Assembly: GCF_000620065.1 (NCBI RefSeq)
Contig: NZ_JHVI01000024.1
Location: forward strand, 1-62,824
DNA from: Meiothermus cerbereus DSM 11376
GTDB lineage: Bacteria > Deinococcota > Deinococci > Deinococcales > Thermaceae
DNA length: 62,824 nucleotides
Direction of reading: 5' to 3'
Both the position numbers and the translations under genes were made by a program. Shown here in pieces: positions 7,389-14,889 of this stretch (positions are counted from its first letter, which is position 1; every line of letters begins with the position of its first letter). A model generated the notes under the pieces. It worked only from the letters and a program-made list of their open reading frames with translations. It did not search any database and was not told where the DNA came from.

Positions 7389-7755
7389 TGCGCTCCCCCT
7401 TCCGATCCTGTATATCGAGTTGGCCGCGCAGGATGGTGCGGGGGCCATCCGGCCCCACCAGCCGCAGGACATAGCGGGCCCGCCGCAGGCTCCACAGCGC
7501 AGTTTTGCTGGCCGGGATGGTGATCTGGAAGGCTCCGGTGCTGGTGTTGAAGGTGATCTCGCCTGGCTCGGCCAGGTAGATGGGCGCATCGGGCCCCGGC
7601 CCCCCGTAGGCCGGCCACACCTCGAGCTGCAAACTATGCCCCGGCCAAGAGGTCGAGCCCGTGCGGGTGGTAAGCCGGCCAGAAAACCCCCACGCTTCCC
7701 CGCGAATGACAATCTGCGGCACCTCGGGGATGCGGTTGTAGGGCAGTACGCTCAT
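7381..7755 (-). CDS. Baseplate/fibre-attachment-like small protein
   Basis: 124 residues with strand-rich content: VIRGEAWGFSGRLTTRT, then PGHSLQLEVWPAYGGPG, a structural-loop sequence ending ITIPASKTALW and YVLRLVGPDGPRTILRGQL. This resembles the N-terminal region of BppU-like upper baseplate proteins, which attach receptor-binding proteins. The start overlaps the portal stop by four bases, and it heads the fibre cassette between portal and MuF. The assignment is by pattern and context only. Confidence 0.5.
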   Translation of the reverse strand: MSVLPYNRIPEVPQIVIRGEAWGFSGRLTTRTGSTSWPGHSLQLEVWPAYGGPGPDAPIYLAEPGEITFNTSTGAFQITIPASKTALWSLRRARYVLRLVGPDGPRTILRGQLDIQDRKGERNV

Positions 7756-9314
7756 CGGCTATCCTCCCGCTGGGCCAGCATCCCGGCCAGCTCTGCCATG
7801 AGCCAGCCCGCCTCCACCAGCTGCCGCAGCGCGCGGGTATCCAGGTCGGGGAACAGCTCAATCAGGCGCTCACGCAGCTGCTGGGGGCTCTGGGCGGCCT
7901 CGATCTCCCGCAAGAGCCGGGCCAGCACAGGCGAAAGGCCCTCGGCAGCGGCCTCGGTGGCGGCCTCGATCATCTCGAAGACGAACTGCTGGCCGCTCAT
8001 CATGCCGGGCCGCAGCTCCCGTTCCAGCGCCGCCAGGGGGCTGCGGGCCTCCTGGGGGGCCATCTGGGGCGTGCCCAGGCGCAGCAGAATCCGCTCATCC
8101 TGGGCAGGCTCCGGCAGGCCAAACTTCTCCGCCACCCAGCGCAGCGAGATGGGGTAGCCCATCTGCTGCAGGATGTCGAGGGTCTTGGCCTGCTGGGCCA
8201 GGTCCTCGGGCTCCTCCACGATGCCGATGATCTTGGGGGCCAGGCGGGCGCTGTCGGTGCCCGCGTTGAAGATGGCGAAGGGGGTCGCCAGGTCGCGCCG
8301 CAGGGTGCTGCTCAGGGCTGCCACGTCGGCCTCGAGCAAATCCAGCCGGGTGCGGCGGTGTTCCCGGCCCAGGGCCTGGGTGCCGTGCTCTCCCTCCCCC
8401 GTGGTGAGGGTCTGGCCCAGCGTGGCCAGGGTCATCTCACGGTTGGCGATCTCGTAGATGCCCCGGTAGACCTCGGGGCCGCCGGTGGCCTTAGCCACCT
8501 CGATGATCTCGATCTCGGTGTCCTTACTGATGATGCCCGCGGCATCGCTGCCCAGCGCCCGCACCGCCCGCTCCAGGGCCTCCATCTCCTCCTTGCTGGT
8601 GGCCGGGTCGTACTTGCCCAGCCGGTAGGGCTGGCCGTAGACCTCGGCGTAGACCACCCAGTCCTTGATGGCGTAGTGCTTGAACAAATACCACCAGGCG
8701 TTGGTGCGCATCAGACCCGCGCGGGTGGGGCTGCCGCTGCGGGCCTTGTAGCGGTGCTCGATGGCCTGGCCGAAAGTGGGCGCATAGCCCTGGGGGTAGC
8801 CCTCGGCCTGGATCAGAAAGCGCTTCTGCTGGGTATCCCAGATTAGCAGCCGGGGGTCAATGTGCTCGAGCTGCCCGGGAAACCACATCCCCCCGTCGCG
8901 CCGCCAGGCCATCCCCACCAGGCTCACGCCCTGCCCCAGGGCATCCTGCAGATCGAGCATCCAGCTCACCCGATCGGAGTTGTCCCACCACTCCCGCAGG
9001 GCCTCGGCCAGCCGCCGGGCCTGGGGGCTGTTGTCCGCCGGCTCGATGCGCCACTCGATGCCGATGGCCGAGAGCTTGCGGTCCTGCATGATCTGGGAGA
9101 GCACCCCATCGCGCTCCTCCATCTCGCTAAATAGTTCGGCCTGCTGCTCCAGGTACCCCTCGTCGGCCTCGTAGATGATGCGGGCCAGCTTCTCCGGTGT
9201 TAGCCCACGGCTGGGGTAGTTCGCATAGGGCCGGGATAGCCCCACCACCGCGCTGGGGTGCTGGGCCGGGGGTTTGCCGCTGATGGGATTACCAAACTGA
9301 TCCAGGATGGGCAT
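7752..9314 (-). CDS. Portal protein, Mu gp29-like (DUF935)
   Basis: 520 residues. The sequence follows the Mu portal pattern: GLTPEKLARIIYEADEGYLE and FSEMEERDGVLSQIMQDRK near the N-terminus, then WVVYAEVYGQPYRLGKY, VYRGIYEIANREMTLATLGQTL and a long helical C-terminus. The portal is the dodecameric ring through which DNA enters the head. The start is ATG at 9314 with GGAGGCCC just upstream; a longer frame to 9401 would run through the leader hairpin and promoter and is rejected. It is first in the operon driven by late leader 2. Confidence 0.9.
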   Translation of the reverse strand: MPILDQFGNPISGKPPAQHPSAVVGLSRPYANYPSRGLTPEKLARIIYEADEGYLEQQAELFSEMEERDGVLSQIMQDRKLSAIGIEWRIEPADNSPQARRLAEALREWWDNSDRVSWMLDLQDALGQGVSLVGMAWRRDGGMWFPGQLEHIDPRLLIWDTQQKRFLIQAEGYPQGYAPTFGQAIEHRYKARSGSPTRAGLMRTNAWWYLFKHYAIKDWVVYAEVYGQPYRLGKYDPATSKEEMEALERAVRALGSDAAGIISKDTEIEIIEVAKATGGPEVYRGIYEIANREMTLATLGQTLTTGEGEHGTQALGREHRRTRLDLLEADVAALSSTLRRDLATPFAIFNAGTDSARLAPKIIGIVEEPEDLAQQAKTLDILQQMGYPISLRWVAEKFGLPEPAQDERILLRLGTPQMAPQEARSPLAALERELRPGMMSGQQFVFEMIEAATEAAAEGLSPVLARLLREIEAAQSPQQLRERLIELFPDLDTRALRQLVEAGWLMAELAGMLAQREDSR

Positions 9315-9330
9315 GGGCCTCCAAGCAGAA

Positions 9331-9373
9331 GCCCCTGCCGCGAGGGCAGGGGCTAGGTTACCTCCAGTATAGC
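9331..9373 (-). promoter_or_regulatory. Late leader 2 (portal/fibre/MuF operon)
   Basis: Minus strand: GCTATACT, GGAGGT, AACCTAGCC, leading into the hairpin GCCCCTGCC/GGCAGGGGC. All 43 bases are identical to the leader at 12185-12227. No good -35 hexamer lies 17 bases upstream of TATACT, which fits an activator-dependent phage late promoter. Confidence 0.7.
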
Positions 9374-9404
9374 CGGGCCAGGTGGGAAAGGTGCAGCCCA
9401 TTTT

Positions 9405-9422
9405 GCGCCACGCTAAATGTCA
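9405..9422 (-). repeat. End-type repeat D, inverted relative to the three copies at 28858-29023
   Basis: Minus strand TGACATTTAGCGTGGCGC, followed by AAAATGGGC, so 27 bases match the copy at 28858. It sits in the 216-bp gap between the terminase stop and the portal start, just upstream of late leader 2. The rest of the gap (9423-9530) holds a small GCCGGG/CCCGGC hairpin and nothing else I recognise. Confidence 0.7.
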
Positions 9423-9530
9423 CCAGGTTTTTCCGGCCGTTTTAGGCGGGGGGAGGTGGGGGTCTAGGGGGAGAGCCGAAGGCCGGGTCAACCCCCGGCT
9501 AGATTTGGCGCTGAGCGGCCCACAGGGGTA

Positions 9531-10793
9531 TCAGAGGGTACCTCTCCCCCCCGCAAAGCGCCCCGCTTCCACGGTGCGGTATTCGATAGGCCCCCGGCGG
9601 GACTCCCGGGCGTGGCGGGCCAGGGCCTTGGCCCAGAAGTGATCGGCGTGGTCGCCCTCGTTGCGCTCGGCGTCGTAGCGCACGTTGCCTGCGCTGGTCA
9701 CGATGCGCTTGACGCTGTGCAGCGACTGGCGGATGCGCTGGTTGCCTGCGGGGATGCGCTCCTTGCGGTCCTCGAAGCCCAGGCGCAGGCCCTGGGCCAG
9801 ATCGGCCTTGGTCTCGAGGTTGAAGTGCACCGGCTCCACCTTCCAGCCAAATTTTCGCCGGGCCTCCTCGGCCAGCATCTCCCCCATCCCGGTAGCATCT
9901 ATGCAGGCCCGGCGAACCCGCGGCAGCAGGGCCGAGAGGGCCTCGAGCTGGGCGTGGAAGGGGGTGTTGTGCAATTCGATCACTTTCCGGGCCCAGGCCA
10001 CATCCCCCACCACCTCATCCACCCAGATCACCGTGAGGTCACGGCGCCGGGCGATGTCCATGCCCAGGTAGGCCTGGTCGGGGTCCCACTCGTCGGAGAG
10101 GGTGTCGGCCTCGGCGGCCAGGATCAGGTCGTAGGGGATGAAGGCGCTGCCCTCGTCCACGAACTCCAGCAGGTACTCCTGCTGCCAGGCGATGGGGTCG
10201 GCGATGGCCCGCTCCAGCTCCTCGGGGTCGATCTGCAGGCCCTCGCGCACGGCGTCGTAAATGGTGGTGCGGTGGCGGCTCCAGCCCTCCCCCCGCTCCC
10301 ACAGCTCGAAAAACTGGTTGGCCTTGCCGTTGGGGGTGCTGGTGATGCGCACCTTGAACTCGGGGTTGCGCGTGATGATGGGGAAAACCGCAGTCCAGAT
10401 GGCCTTGGAGTCGCGGTGGAAGGCGAACTCGTCCAGGTTCAGGTTGCCGCTGTAGCCCCGCGCGGTCGCGGGGTTGGCGGGGAGGAACAGGTGGCGTGAG
10501 CCGTTGGGCAGGCGGTACTCGAGCTGGGTGTACTTCTCCTCGCCCTCAAAGAAGTAGTCCTCCAGGGCCTCCGCCGCGATACGGTAGGCGTCCAGGTGGA
10601 GCTTGACCTTCTCGGCCAGCTCGAGGCTCTGCCGCTGGCCGCTGGAGAGATGAATCCAGAGGGTTTTGCGCTCCAGGCTGTCGTCTACGGTCTCGAGGGT
10701 GCTGGCAAAGCTCTTGCCGATCTGGCGGGCCGCCAGCCAGATTTTGAAGCGGCTCTTATCCTGCACCCAGCGCTTCTGGTATGGCAGCAGCAT
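9531..10793 (-). CDS. Terminase large subunit (Mu gp28-like)
   Basis: 420 residues. ATPase domain: Walker A variant AARQIGKS at 21-28, Walker B LDE at 120-122, coupling motif TSTPNG at 151-156. Nuclease domain: GMDIARRRD with D246, IDATGMG with D299, and DHADHFWA with D381 and D384. It packages DNA into heads and cuts at headful. It lacks only a few residues at each end compared with typical terminases. The terminase small subunit gene ends two bases upstream. Confidence 0.93.
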   Translation of the reverse strand: MLLPYQKRWVQDKSRFKIWLAARQIGKSFASTLETVDDSLERKTLWIHLSSGQRQSLELAEKVKLHLDAYRIAAEALEDYFFEGEEKYTQLEYRLPNGSRHLFLPANPATARGYSGNLNLDEFAFHRDSKAIWTAVFPIITRNPEFKVRITSTPNGKANQFFELWERGEGWSRHRTTIYDAVREGLQIDPEELERAIADPIAWQQEYLLEFVDEGSAFIPYDLILAAEADTLSDEWDPDQAYLGMDIARRRDLTVIWVDEVVGDVAWARKVIELHNTPFHAQLEALSALLPRVRRACIDATGMGEMLAEEARRKFGWKVEPVHFNLETKADLAQGLRLGFEDRKERIPAGNQRIRQSLHSVKRIVTSAGNVRYDAERNEGDHADHFWAKALARHARESRRGPIEYRTVEAGRFAGGRGTL

Positions 10794-10794
10794 A

Positions 10795-11352
10795 CTATTG
10801 GCCCAATCCGTAAATCTCCTGGCGGATGGTAGCCAGGGTCTCGGGGTCGAGGTTGCGGGCCGCCAGCCGCTTCTCTACCTTTTCGGCCATCATGGCGGCC
10901 TGGTCTTTGCTGAAAATCCGCTCGGCCTTTTCCAGCTGCAGGCTGGCCGTCACCGCCCGCACGCCGGTCTCGAGCATCCGCCCAACGGCTTTCGGGTCAA
11001 TCTCTGAAGGGTCGAAGGTTTCCAGGTAGCGCAACAGCTTGTGGATGAGCACATTGGTAAATGCGGCCTGCAGGCTCATCTGCTTGCCGGTGGCCTGGCC
11101 GATGGCCTCCATCACCTGCTGAGCCTCGAGGGCCGCGCCCAGGGCCGGCAGCAGGTGGTTGGTGCGGTGGCGCGAGAGGCTGGCCGCGCTCAGCGCCTCG
11201 CCCCGCTCGGCGGCCCAGGCCACGATGTCCTCGATGCGGTAGGGGGCGCCGTCCTCCGGCTTGCGCACATCCCCCAGCAGCATGGCGTCGATCTGCTCGC
11301 GCAAGGGCGAGAGGCAGACCCTACAGCGGGTGGACTGCACATAGATGGCCAC
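10795..11352 (-). CDS. Terminase small subunit-like protein (Mu gp27, DUF3486-like)
   Basis: About 185 residues from GTG at 11352, which has AGGGGG six bases before it; ORF extension to 11388 is not supported. The N-terminus (CRVCLSPLREQIDAMLLG, then IVAWAAERGEALSAASLSRH) is a DNA-binding-type helix-turn-helix. The remainder is helical, with LQLEKAERIFSKDQAAMMAEKV near the end. This matches the Mu gp27 group, which recognises the packaging site. Its position directly before the large subunit supports the call. Confidence 0.75.
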   Translation of the reverse strand: MAIYVQSTRCRVCLSPLREQIDAMLLGDVRKPEDGAPYRIEDIVAWAAERGEALSAASLSRHRTNHLLPALGAALEAQQVMEAIGQATGKQMSLQAAFTNVLIHKLLRYLETFDPSEIDPKAVGRMLETGVRAVTASLQLEKAERIFSKDQAAMMAEKVEKRLAARNLDPETLATIRQEIYGLGQ

Positions 11353-11362
11353 AACTCCCCCC

Positions 11363-11560
11363 CTACCTGGGCATGATCCAGCCGACAAAAGCCGCTATGG
11401 CCAGCAGGCTGTAGAGCCGCCAGCCCGGCTTGGCCGTGCGGCGCAGGATGAGCGCCTCCAGCTCGTCCAGGCGCTCCATGATGCGCTTCTGGCTGGCCTG
11501 GGCCGCCAGCCGCAGGGCGGTCATCTCCTCCCGGATGTCGCGCAGCTCCGCCGGGCTCAT
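11363..11560 (-). CDS. Small coiled-coil protein with C-terminal membrane segment (gp25-like)
   Basis: 65 residues from ATG at 11560, with GGAGGAGG upstream and a stop-start overlap with the previous gene. Residues 1-45 form a coiled coil (REEMTALRLAAQASQKRIME), followed by a single membrane helix (LYSLLAIAAFVGWIM). This layout is like the DUF2730/gp25 proteins found before terminase in Mu-like phages, and also like an inner-membrane spanin. Function unproven. Confidence 0.6.
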   Translation of the reverse strand: MSPAELRDIREEMTALRLAAQASQKRIMERLDELEALILRRTAKPGWRLYSLLAIAAFVGWIMPR

Positions 11561-11910
11561 GCCCTCCTCCGCGGGAACGCTACACCGGGGTCGGAGATGT
11601 CGCCGTTGCACAGGTCCATTCCCCGGGCGGTGATCTCGGCGTACTCGAAGCCGCCACGGCCATCGTTGCGCCAGGCCACGTTGATGTACTCCTTGCCGGG
11701 TGCGCTCAGGTAGCGCAGCACCGATTCCAGCTCCTCATCGCCGGGCAGCATGTGCAGGCCCTCCAGGGTCAGCTTCAGGGAGCGCTCGGGCAGCCGCCAG
11801 GGCGCATCGGGGTATAGGGGTTTGTCGTCGAGGCCCGTCGCAAATAGGTAGAGGGCGTACAAAACCTCGCCGCGCAGGATTTTGATGCGTTGATTGCCCA
11901 GTCTCGACAT
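11557..11910 (-). CDS. Hypothetical winged-helix-like protein in Mu gp26 position
   Basis: 117 residues. The pattern ILRGEVLYALYLFATG followed by SLKLTLEGLHMLPGDEELESVLRYLS and GFEYAEITARGMDLCNG looks like a small winged-helix fold of the kind found just before the small terminase in Mu-like phages (gp26 position). No catalytic motif. The stop overlaps the next gene start. Reported as a conserved-type hypothetical; the fold is inferred. Confidence 0.55.
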   Translation of the reverse strand: MSRLGNQRIKILRGEVLYALYLFATGLDDKPLYPDAPWRLPERSLKLTLEGLHMLPGDEELESVLRYLSAPGKEYINVAWRNDGRGGFEYAEITARGMDLCNGDISDPGVAFPRRRA

Positions 11911-11919
11911 AGCTCCTCA

Positions 11920-12168
11920 TCAGGGATTGGGGATGGCGGGAATCTTCACGCCCAGCAGCGCGGCCAGGATGCCCACCACGATCAGGGCAGTCTTCCAGAA
12001 CTCTGCCGTCCAAAAAAAGGGTGTGCGGCCCTGGGGCATGCGCTGCAACAGCTTTATAGCCAGCATTTTTTCCCGCATCTTCCGTATCTGCTCCTCCCGC
12101 CCATCCGGGGCCTGTGCCGCCAGCTCGTCCAGCATATCTTCCAGTAGTGAGCGCTCCAGGTCATTCAT
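11920..12168 (-). CDS. Small membrane protein in the lysis/late position
   Basis: 82 residues: a charged helical N-terminal half (LLEDMLDELAAQ, then EEQIRKMREKMLAIKLLQ) and one membrane helix near the C-terminus (TALIVVGILAALLGVKIPA). It is the first gene after late leader 3. Such a layout suits a holin, pinholin or spanin component. It shows no clear family, so lysis function is inferred from position and topology. Confidence 0.55.
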   Translation of the reverse strand: MNDLERSLLEDMLDELAAQAPDGREEQIRKMREKMLAIKLLQRMPQGRTPFFWTAEFWKTALIVVGILAALLGVKIPAIPNP

Positions 12169-12184
12169 CCCCGTCCATGAACGA

Positions 12185-12227
12185 GCCCCTGCCGCGAGGG
12201 CAGGGGCTAGGTTACCTCCAGTATAGC
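12185..12227 (-). promoter_or_regulatory. Late leader 3 (lysis/terminase operon)
   Basis: Minus strand copy of the 43-base leader that also precedes the portal: GCTATACT, GGAGGT, AACCTAGCC and the GCCCCTGCC/GGCAGGGGC hairpin. The hairpin has no T-run, so it would be part of the transcript. Lies between the early gene ending at 12241 and the first late gene. Confidence 0.7.
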
Positions 12228-12240
12228 GCCAAATCCTGGG

Positions 12241-12441
12241 TTAATTGTCCAGCGGCTGCACCATGTACAAAGCGCGGCCATCCTGCACGGTGTACCAAAT
12301 CCAGTTGCCCTTGTAGCGGAACGATTCCCGCAGGATTTTGCCGTCCAGCGTCATGGGGCGGCCCACGCCCGCCAACCCGCGATAAATGGGGATCGCCCGG
12401 GTATGGGAATGCACCGCCGAGTCCAGTTCCCTGATGTTCAT
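12241..12441 (-). CDS. Small hypothetical protein (66 aa), last gene of the early operon
   Basis: Starts at ATG 12441, overlapping the preceding gene by four bases. The sequence has strand-forming aromatic segments (SFRYKGNWIWYTVQDGRALYMV) and no membrane segment or signal peptide. It is the last gene before late leader 3. No family recognised; a small regulator or accessory protein is possible. Confidence 0.5.
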   Translation of the reverse strand: MNIRELDSAVHSHTRAIPIYRGLAGVGRPMTLDGKILRESFRYKGNWIWYTVQDGRALYMVQPLDN

Positions 12442-12863
12442 CGCACCTCCTTGCAGATCTGCCGCAGGCGAATGGCCAGCTCGGCGATGCGCTCATCCAC
12501 GTTGCCCCGCTCAAAGCGGCCCCGGCTTTTGCGCCAGCGGAAGATGGTGGCCCAGCGGCTGCCCGCAATCTGGTAGATCAGCAGTTCGCGCTCGGCGGGG
12601 GAAAGCTCGTCCACAAATGAGTCGAAGTCCCTCTTCCACAGGCGAAGCTCATGGGCCTCGATGCCGGCCTCGGGCAGCTCGGGCACGTAGATGGGCAGGC
12701 AGCTGGCGCGGTGGGGGTTGTGGCCCCCCAGTACCTTCTGCCAGCTGGCCCGGCCCCGCCCCACCATCCAGATGGCCCGGAAGGCGTGCTCGGCCTGCCA
12801 GAGGTACCGGCTGCGCTCGGCGAGCGGTACCTCTCCGTCGGTGGTACCAGGAACGTGAATCAA
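12438..12863 (-). CDS. Hypothetical basic protein, late-activator candidate
   Basis: 141 residues from TTG 12863, which overlaps the TGA of the preceding gene (TTGA) and has GGAGG seven bases upstream; GTG 12887 is a weaker alternative. The C-terminal half is helical and basic: LSPAERELLIYQIAGSRWAT, then FRWRKSRGRFERGNVDERIA. The position, at the end of the early region just before the late leaders, is where Mu keeps its Mor activator, but I do not see a clear Mor signature. Its 5' part carries three GGTACC sites, one in each codon phase. Confidence 0.5.
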   Translation of the reverse strand: MIHVPGTTDGEVPLAERSRYLWQAEHAFRAIWMVGRGRASWQKVLGGHNPHRASCLPIYVPELPEAGIEAHELRLWKRDFDSFVDELSPAERELLIYQIAGSRWATIFRWRKSRGRFERGNVDERIAELAIRLRQICKEVR

Positions 12864-13402
12864 GGCTGTGCCTCCGAGAGGTACCACCCATCTTCAGTCC
12901 GCCGGATCAGGCCCTCTTCTTCCAGGCGGTCCAACCAACGGCGTACCGTGCTCTTGGGCCAGCCCAGGTCCCGAACCAGGACGGTCAAAGTAACAGGGGC
13001 CTGGTACCGCGCCATCACACTGAGCAGTTCACCGGCCCTGCCTTCCACGCTCCACTCCAGATCCACGCTACGCTCCCGCATACGCAGCGTGGCGCGCTCG
13101 CTGACAGCACCAGCGGTACCGGCAGCTTCACTCACACGTTCGCGGGGCGGTACCTGGGGTGGTTCCGCGGTACCTGAATGTGCTGTCTGAGGTACCGGGC
13201 TTGGCACATGGGTGTGCCACACAGCCGGTACCTGCGGTACCTCTGAAGCCGTTTGGTGCGGTACCTGCACCGGCGCAGCGGTACCTCTGTGTGCCACTGG
13301 TTGATTCAGCGGTACCTCTGGGGCCACTGGGTGCGGTACCTGCACCGGCACAGCGGTACCTCCGATAAGCTCCCCGACCACCTTGCCCACCGCGTAGGTA
13401 CC
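12803..13402. repeat. Cluster of 17 GGTACC palindromes in 600 bp
   Basis: First bases of the sites: 12803, 12826, 12843, 12880, 13003, 13115, 13149, 13169, 13191, 13227, 13236, 13260, 13280, 13311, 13335, 13355, 13397. Many extend to GCGGTACCTS. They span two genes and occur in all three codon phases. At this base composition about 0.2 would be expected by chance. A DNA-level role is likely; see findings. Confidence 0.85.
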
Positions 13403-13729
13403 GACCGGTACAAAGAGGCTCATGAGAAAAACTTCCCATAGGGCCAGCTCCGGCGCACCCCGGTGCATCGAGAGGGCGTTGCCCACCCAGACCAGCCCCA
13501 GGGCGGCCAGGGCGCCACCCCCTGCCCAGCGAGATTGCCGCAGCAGCGAGTTGGAGAGCAGCGAGAGCAGGAAGGCGGTAAACTCCAGGGCCCCGGCCAG
13601 GCCCCAGGCCAGCTCACGCGGCAGCTTGCCCAGCGATAGGGCGTACCACTCGGCCAGGTGGCCGGTGCTCATGATGAGGGTGGCAAAATAAGCCAAAAGC
13701 AGCAGAGTGATCATCAGTTTGTGGATCAT
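12860..13729 (-). CDS. Membrane protein with C-terminal winged-helix DNA-binding domain
   Basis: 289 residues from ATG 13729 (ATGA overlap with the preceding stop). Residues 1-120 contain about four membrane helices (LMITLLLLAYFATLIMS, FTAFLLSLLSN, ALAALGLVWVGNALS, FLMSLFVPVGTYAVG), somewhat like the DUF2637/SpdB group. A Pro/Val-rich linker follows (near-repeats of VPVQVPH and EVPL). The last 80 residues form a MarR/ROK-like winged helix (YQAPVTLTVLVRDLGWPKST, then LDRLEEEGLIRRTEDGWYL). The result would be a membrane-tethered DNA-binding protein. The linker and the wing are encoded by DNA full of GGTACC. Confidence 0.65.
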   Translation of the reverse strand: MIHKLMITLLLLAYFATLIMSTGHLAEWYALSLGKLPRELAWGLAGALEFTAFLLSLLSNSLLRQSRWAGGGALAALGLVWVGNALSMHRGAPELALWEVFLMSLFVPVGTYAVGKVVGELIGGTAVPVQVPHPVAPEVPLNQPVAHRGTAAPVQVPHQTASEVPQVPAVWHTHVPSPVPQTAHSGTAEPPQVPPRERVSEAAGTAGAVSERATLRMRERSVDLEWSVEGRAGELLSVMARYQAPVTLTVLVRDLGWPKSTVRRWLDRLEEEGLIRRTEDGWYLSEAQP

Positions 13730-14196
13730 GGCATCACCACCTTGATGGCCCCGATGCGGGGCACCAGACGATAGGGTGGGCGTTCGGGGTTGGGGCAGTG
13801 CCCCGCCCAGCCCGCTTTGGGATCGAAGGTGCAGGGCTCGGTGAGTACCTGTACGAGATATCCCAGGCCAAAATGCTTCCAGCCCTGGGTGTGGCCCAGC
13901 TCGTAGCGTTCCACCTCTGCGCGCCGGGTCTGAAGGGCGTCGGCGGACATCAAGTGCCTCCAACGGGCTGGCTCGAAGTACACCGTGGTCCCGGCCAGGT
14001 TGAAGCCCATCAGGATGTTGTCCTGGGGGCTATACTCTACCCGCCAGATGGTGGTGGGGGTCAGGTAGGCTTGCGCCCCGGAAGGGTTGAGTTCCAAAGC
14101 CACGCTGAAGCCCCATCCCACGAGCTGCCCCCCGGCCAGGAGGCCCAGGGCCAGGGCGGCCAGGCTGAGCAGGCCCAGCTCGGTTACTTCAACCAC
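13726..14196 (-). CDS. Membrane-anchored protein of unknown function
   Basis: About 156 residues from GTG 14196, with GGAGG seven bases upstream. One N-terminal membrane helix (LGLLSLAALALGLLAGGQLVG) precedes an exported or cytoplasmic domain that contains ERYELGHTQGWKHFG and a pair of cysteines (TEPCTFDPKAGWAGHC). The ELGHTQ stretch superficially resembles metallopeptidase helices, but no full HExxH motif exists. Coupled to the next gene by ATGA. Function unknown. Confidence 0.5.
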   Translation of the reverse strand: MVEVTELGLLSLAALALGLLAGGQLVGWGFSVALELNPSGAQAYLTPTTIWRVEYSPQDNILMGFNLAGTTVYFEPARWRHLMSADALQTRRAEVERYELGHTQGWKHFGLGYLVQVLTEPCTFDPKAGWAGHCPNPERPPYRLVPRIGAIKVVMP

Positions 14197-14602
14197 GGCC
14201 CCACCTCCGCATCGAGTTCTCCGCCTCAAAAAGGGCCTGCTGGATGGTCTGGGGCATCTCACTGTCCCCCCAGCGCAGGGTGCGGGCCTCGCGGTAGGCC
14301 AGCACCCGCTCCAGGCTGCTTTTGATATAGCTCAGGGCGTAGGCCATGATCCGGTCGGCCTGCTCGGGCGAGTTGGCGATGTGGTAGCGCCGGGTCATGG
14401 GGTCGAACCCAACCACCTCGGGCTTAGCCCCGGTCACGCTGGGGCGGGCCGAGAGTTTGGCACACAGCTCCACCGCCTCCCGCATCTCCCGGTCCCCCAC
14501 GCCCAGGGCATGGGCCAGGGCATCGCGGTCTAGGCCCTGGGGCCCGGCCTCCCAAAGGGCGCGGAAAACCGCGCGGGCCAGTTCAACCTTAGGGTCGCTC
14601 AT
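14189..14602 (-). CDS. Hypothetical helical protein, winged-helix-like
   Basis: 137 residues from ATG 14602. The N-terminal 70 residues (ARAVFRALWEAGPQGLDRD, ALAHALGVGDREMREAVELC) look like a winged-helix domain; the rest is a charged helix (DRIMAYALSYIKSSLERVLA). It overlaps the genes on both sides by a few bases, as do its neighbours. It may bind DNA in early or middle expression, but no family name can be given. Confidence 0.5.
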   Translation of the reverse strand: MSDPKVELARAVFRALWEAGPQGLDRDALAHALGVGDREMREAVELCAKLSARPSVTGAKPEVVGFDPMTRRYHIANSPEQADRIMAYALSYIKSSLERVLAYREARTLRWGDSEMPQTIQQALFEAENSMRRWGRG

Positions 14603-14889
14603 GCTTCCTCCCAGGTGTAGGGGCCGTACTGGCCCAGGTAGGTGCGGAAGGTCTGCTCGCCGATGTCCAGCCACTCCCGCAGGGTGTAAAGGTAAATGCC
14701 GTAGCGCGGCTGCACCTGGCCACTTTCTTCCTCCAACCCGTTGAAGCGCACGGCGGTCTCGAGCTCAGCGCAGCGGATCTGCACCGTCACCCCAGGGCGG
14801 TCGTGGAGGAAGGCCAGGAGCTGCTCGAGGTTGGCCGCCTTGTCGGGCCGGGCCTGTTTGAGGGCCTGCAGGCCGCGGGCGCTAGGCAT
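14599..14889 (-). CDS. Hypothetical protein (96 aa)
   Basis: Mixed helix/strand protein: ALKQARPDKAANLEQLLAFL, then a strand region TVQIRCAELETAVRFNG and YGIYLYTLREWLDIGEQ. No signal peptide, membrane helix or metal site. Start ATG 14889 overlaps the preceding gene by eight bases. It shares the pattern TPSANEWLEL/LREWLDI of an address-like small domain with the gene at 15156 only loosely. Unknown function. Confidence 0.45.
   Translation of the reverse strand: MPSARGLQALKQARPDKAANLEQLLAFLHDRPGVTVQIRCAELETAVRFNGLEEESGQVQPRYGIYLYTLREWLDIGEQTFRTYLGQYGPYTWEEA

Noticed and set aside
9315-9401. Longer portal start at 9401
   Set aside because: The extension would translate through the late -10 box and hairpin, while ATG 9314 has a proper ribosome-binding site.
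13190-13402. GGTACC sites explained only by a repeated Val-Pro peptide
   Set aside because: The sites extend into the neighbouring gene and occupy all three codon phases, so the peptide repeat cannot account for them.
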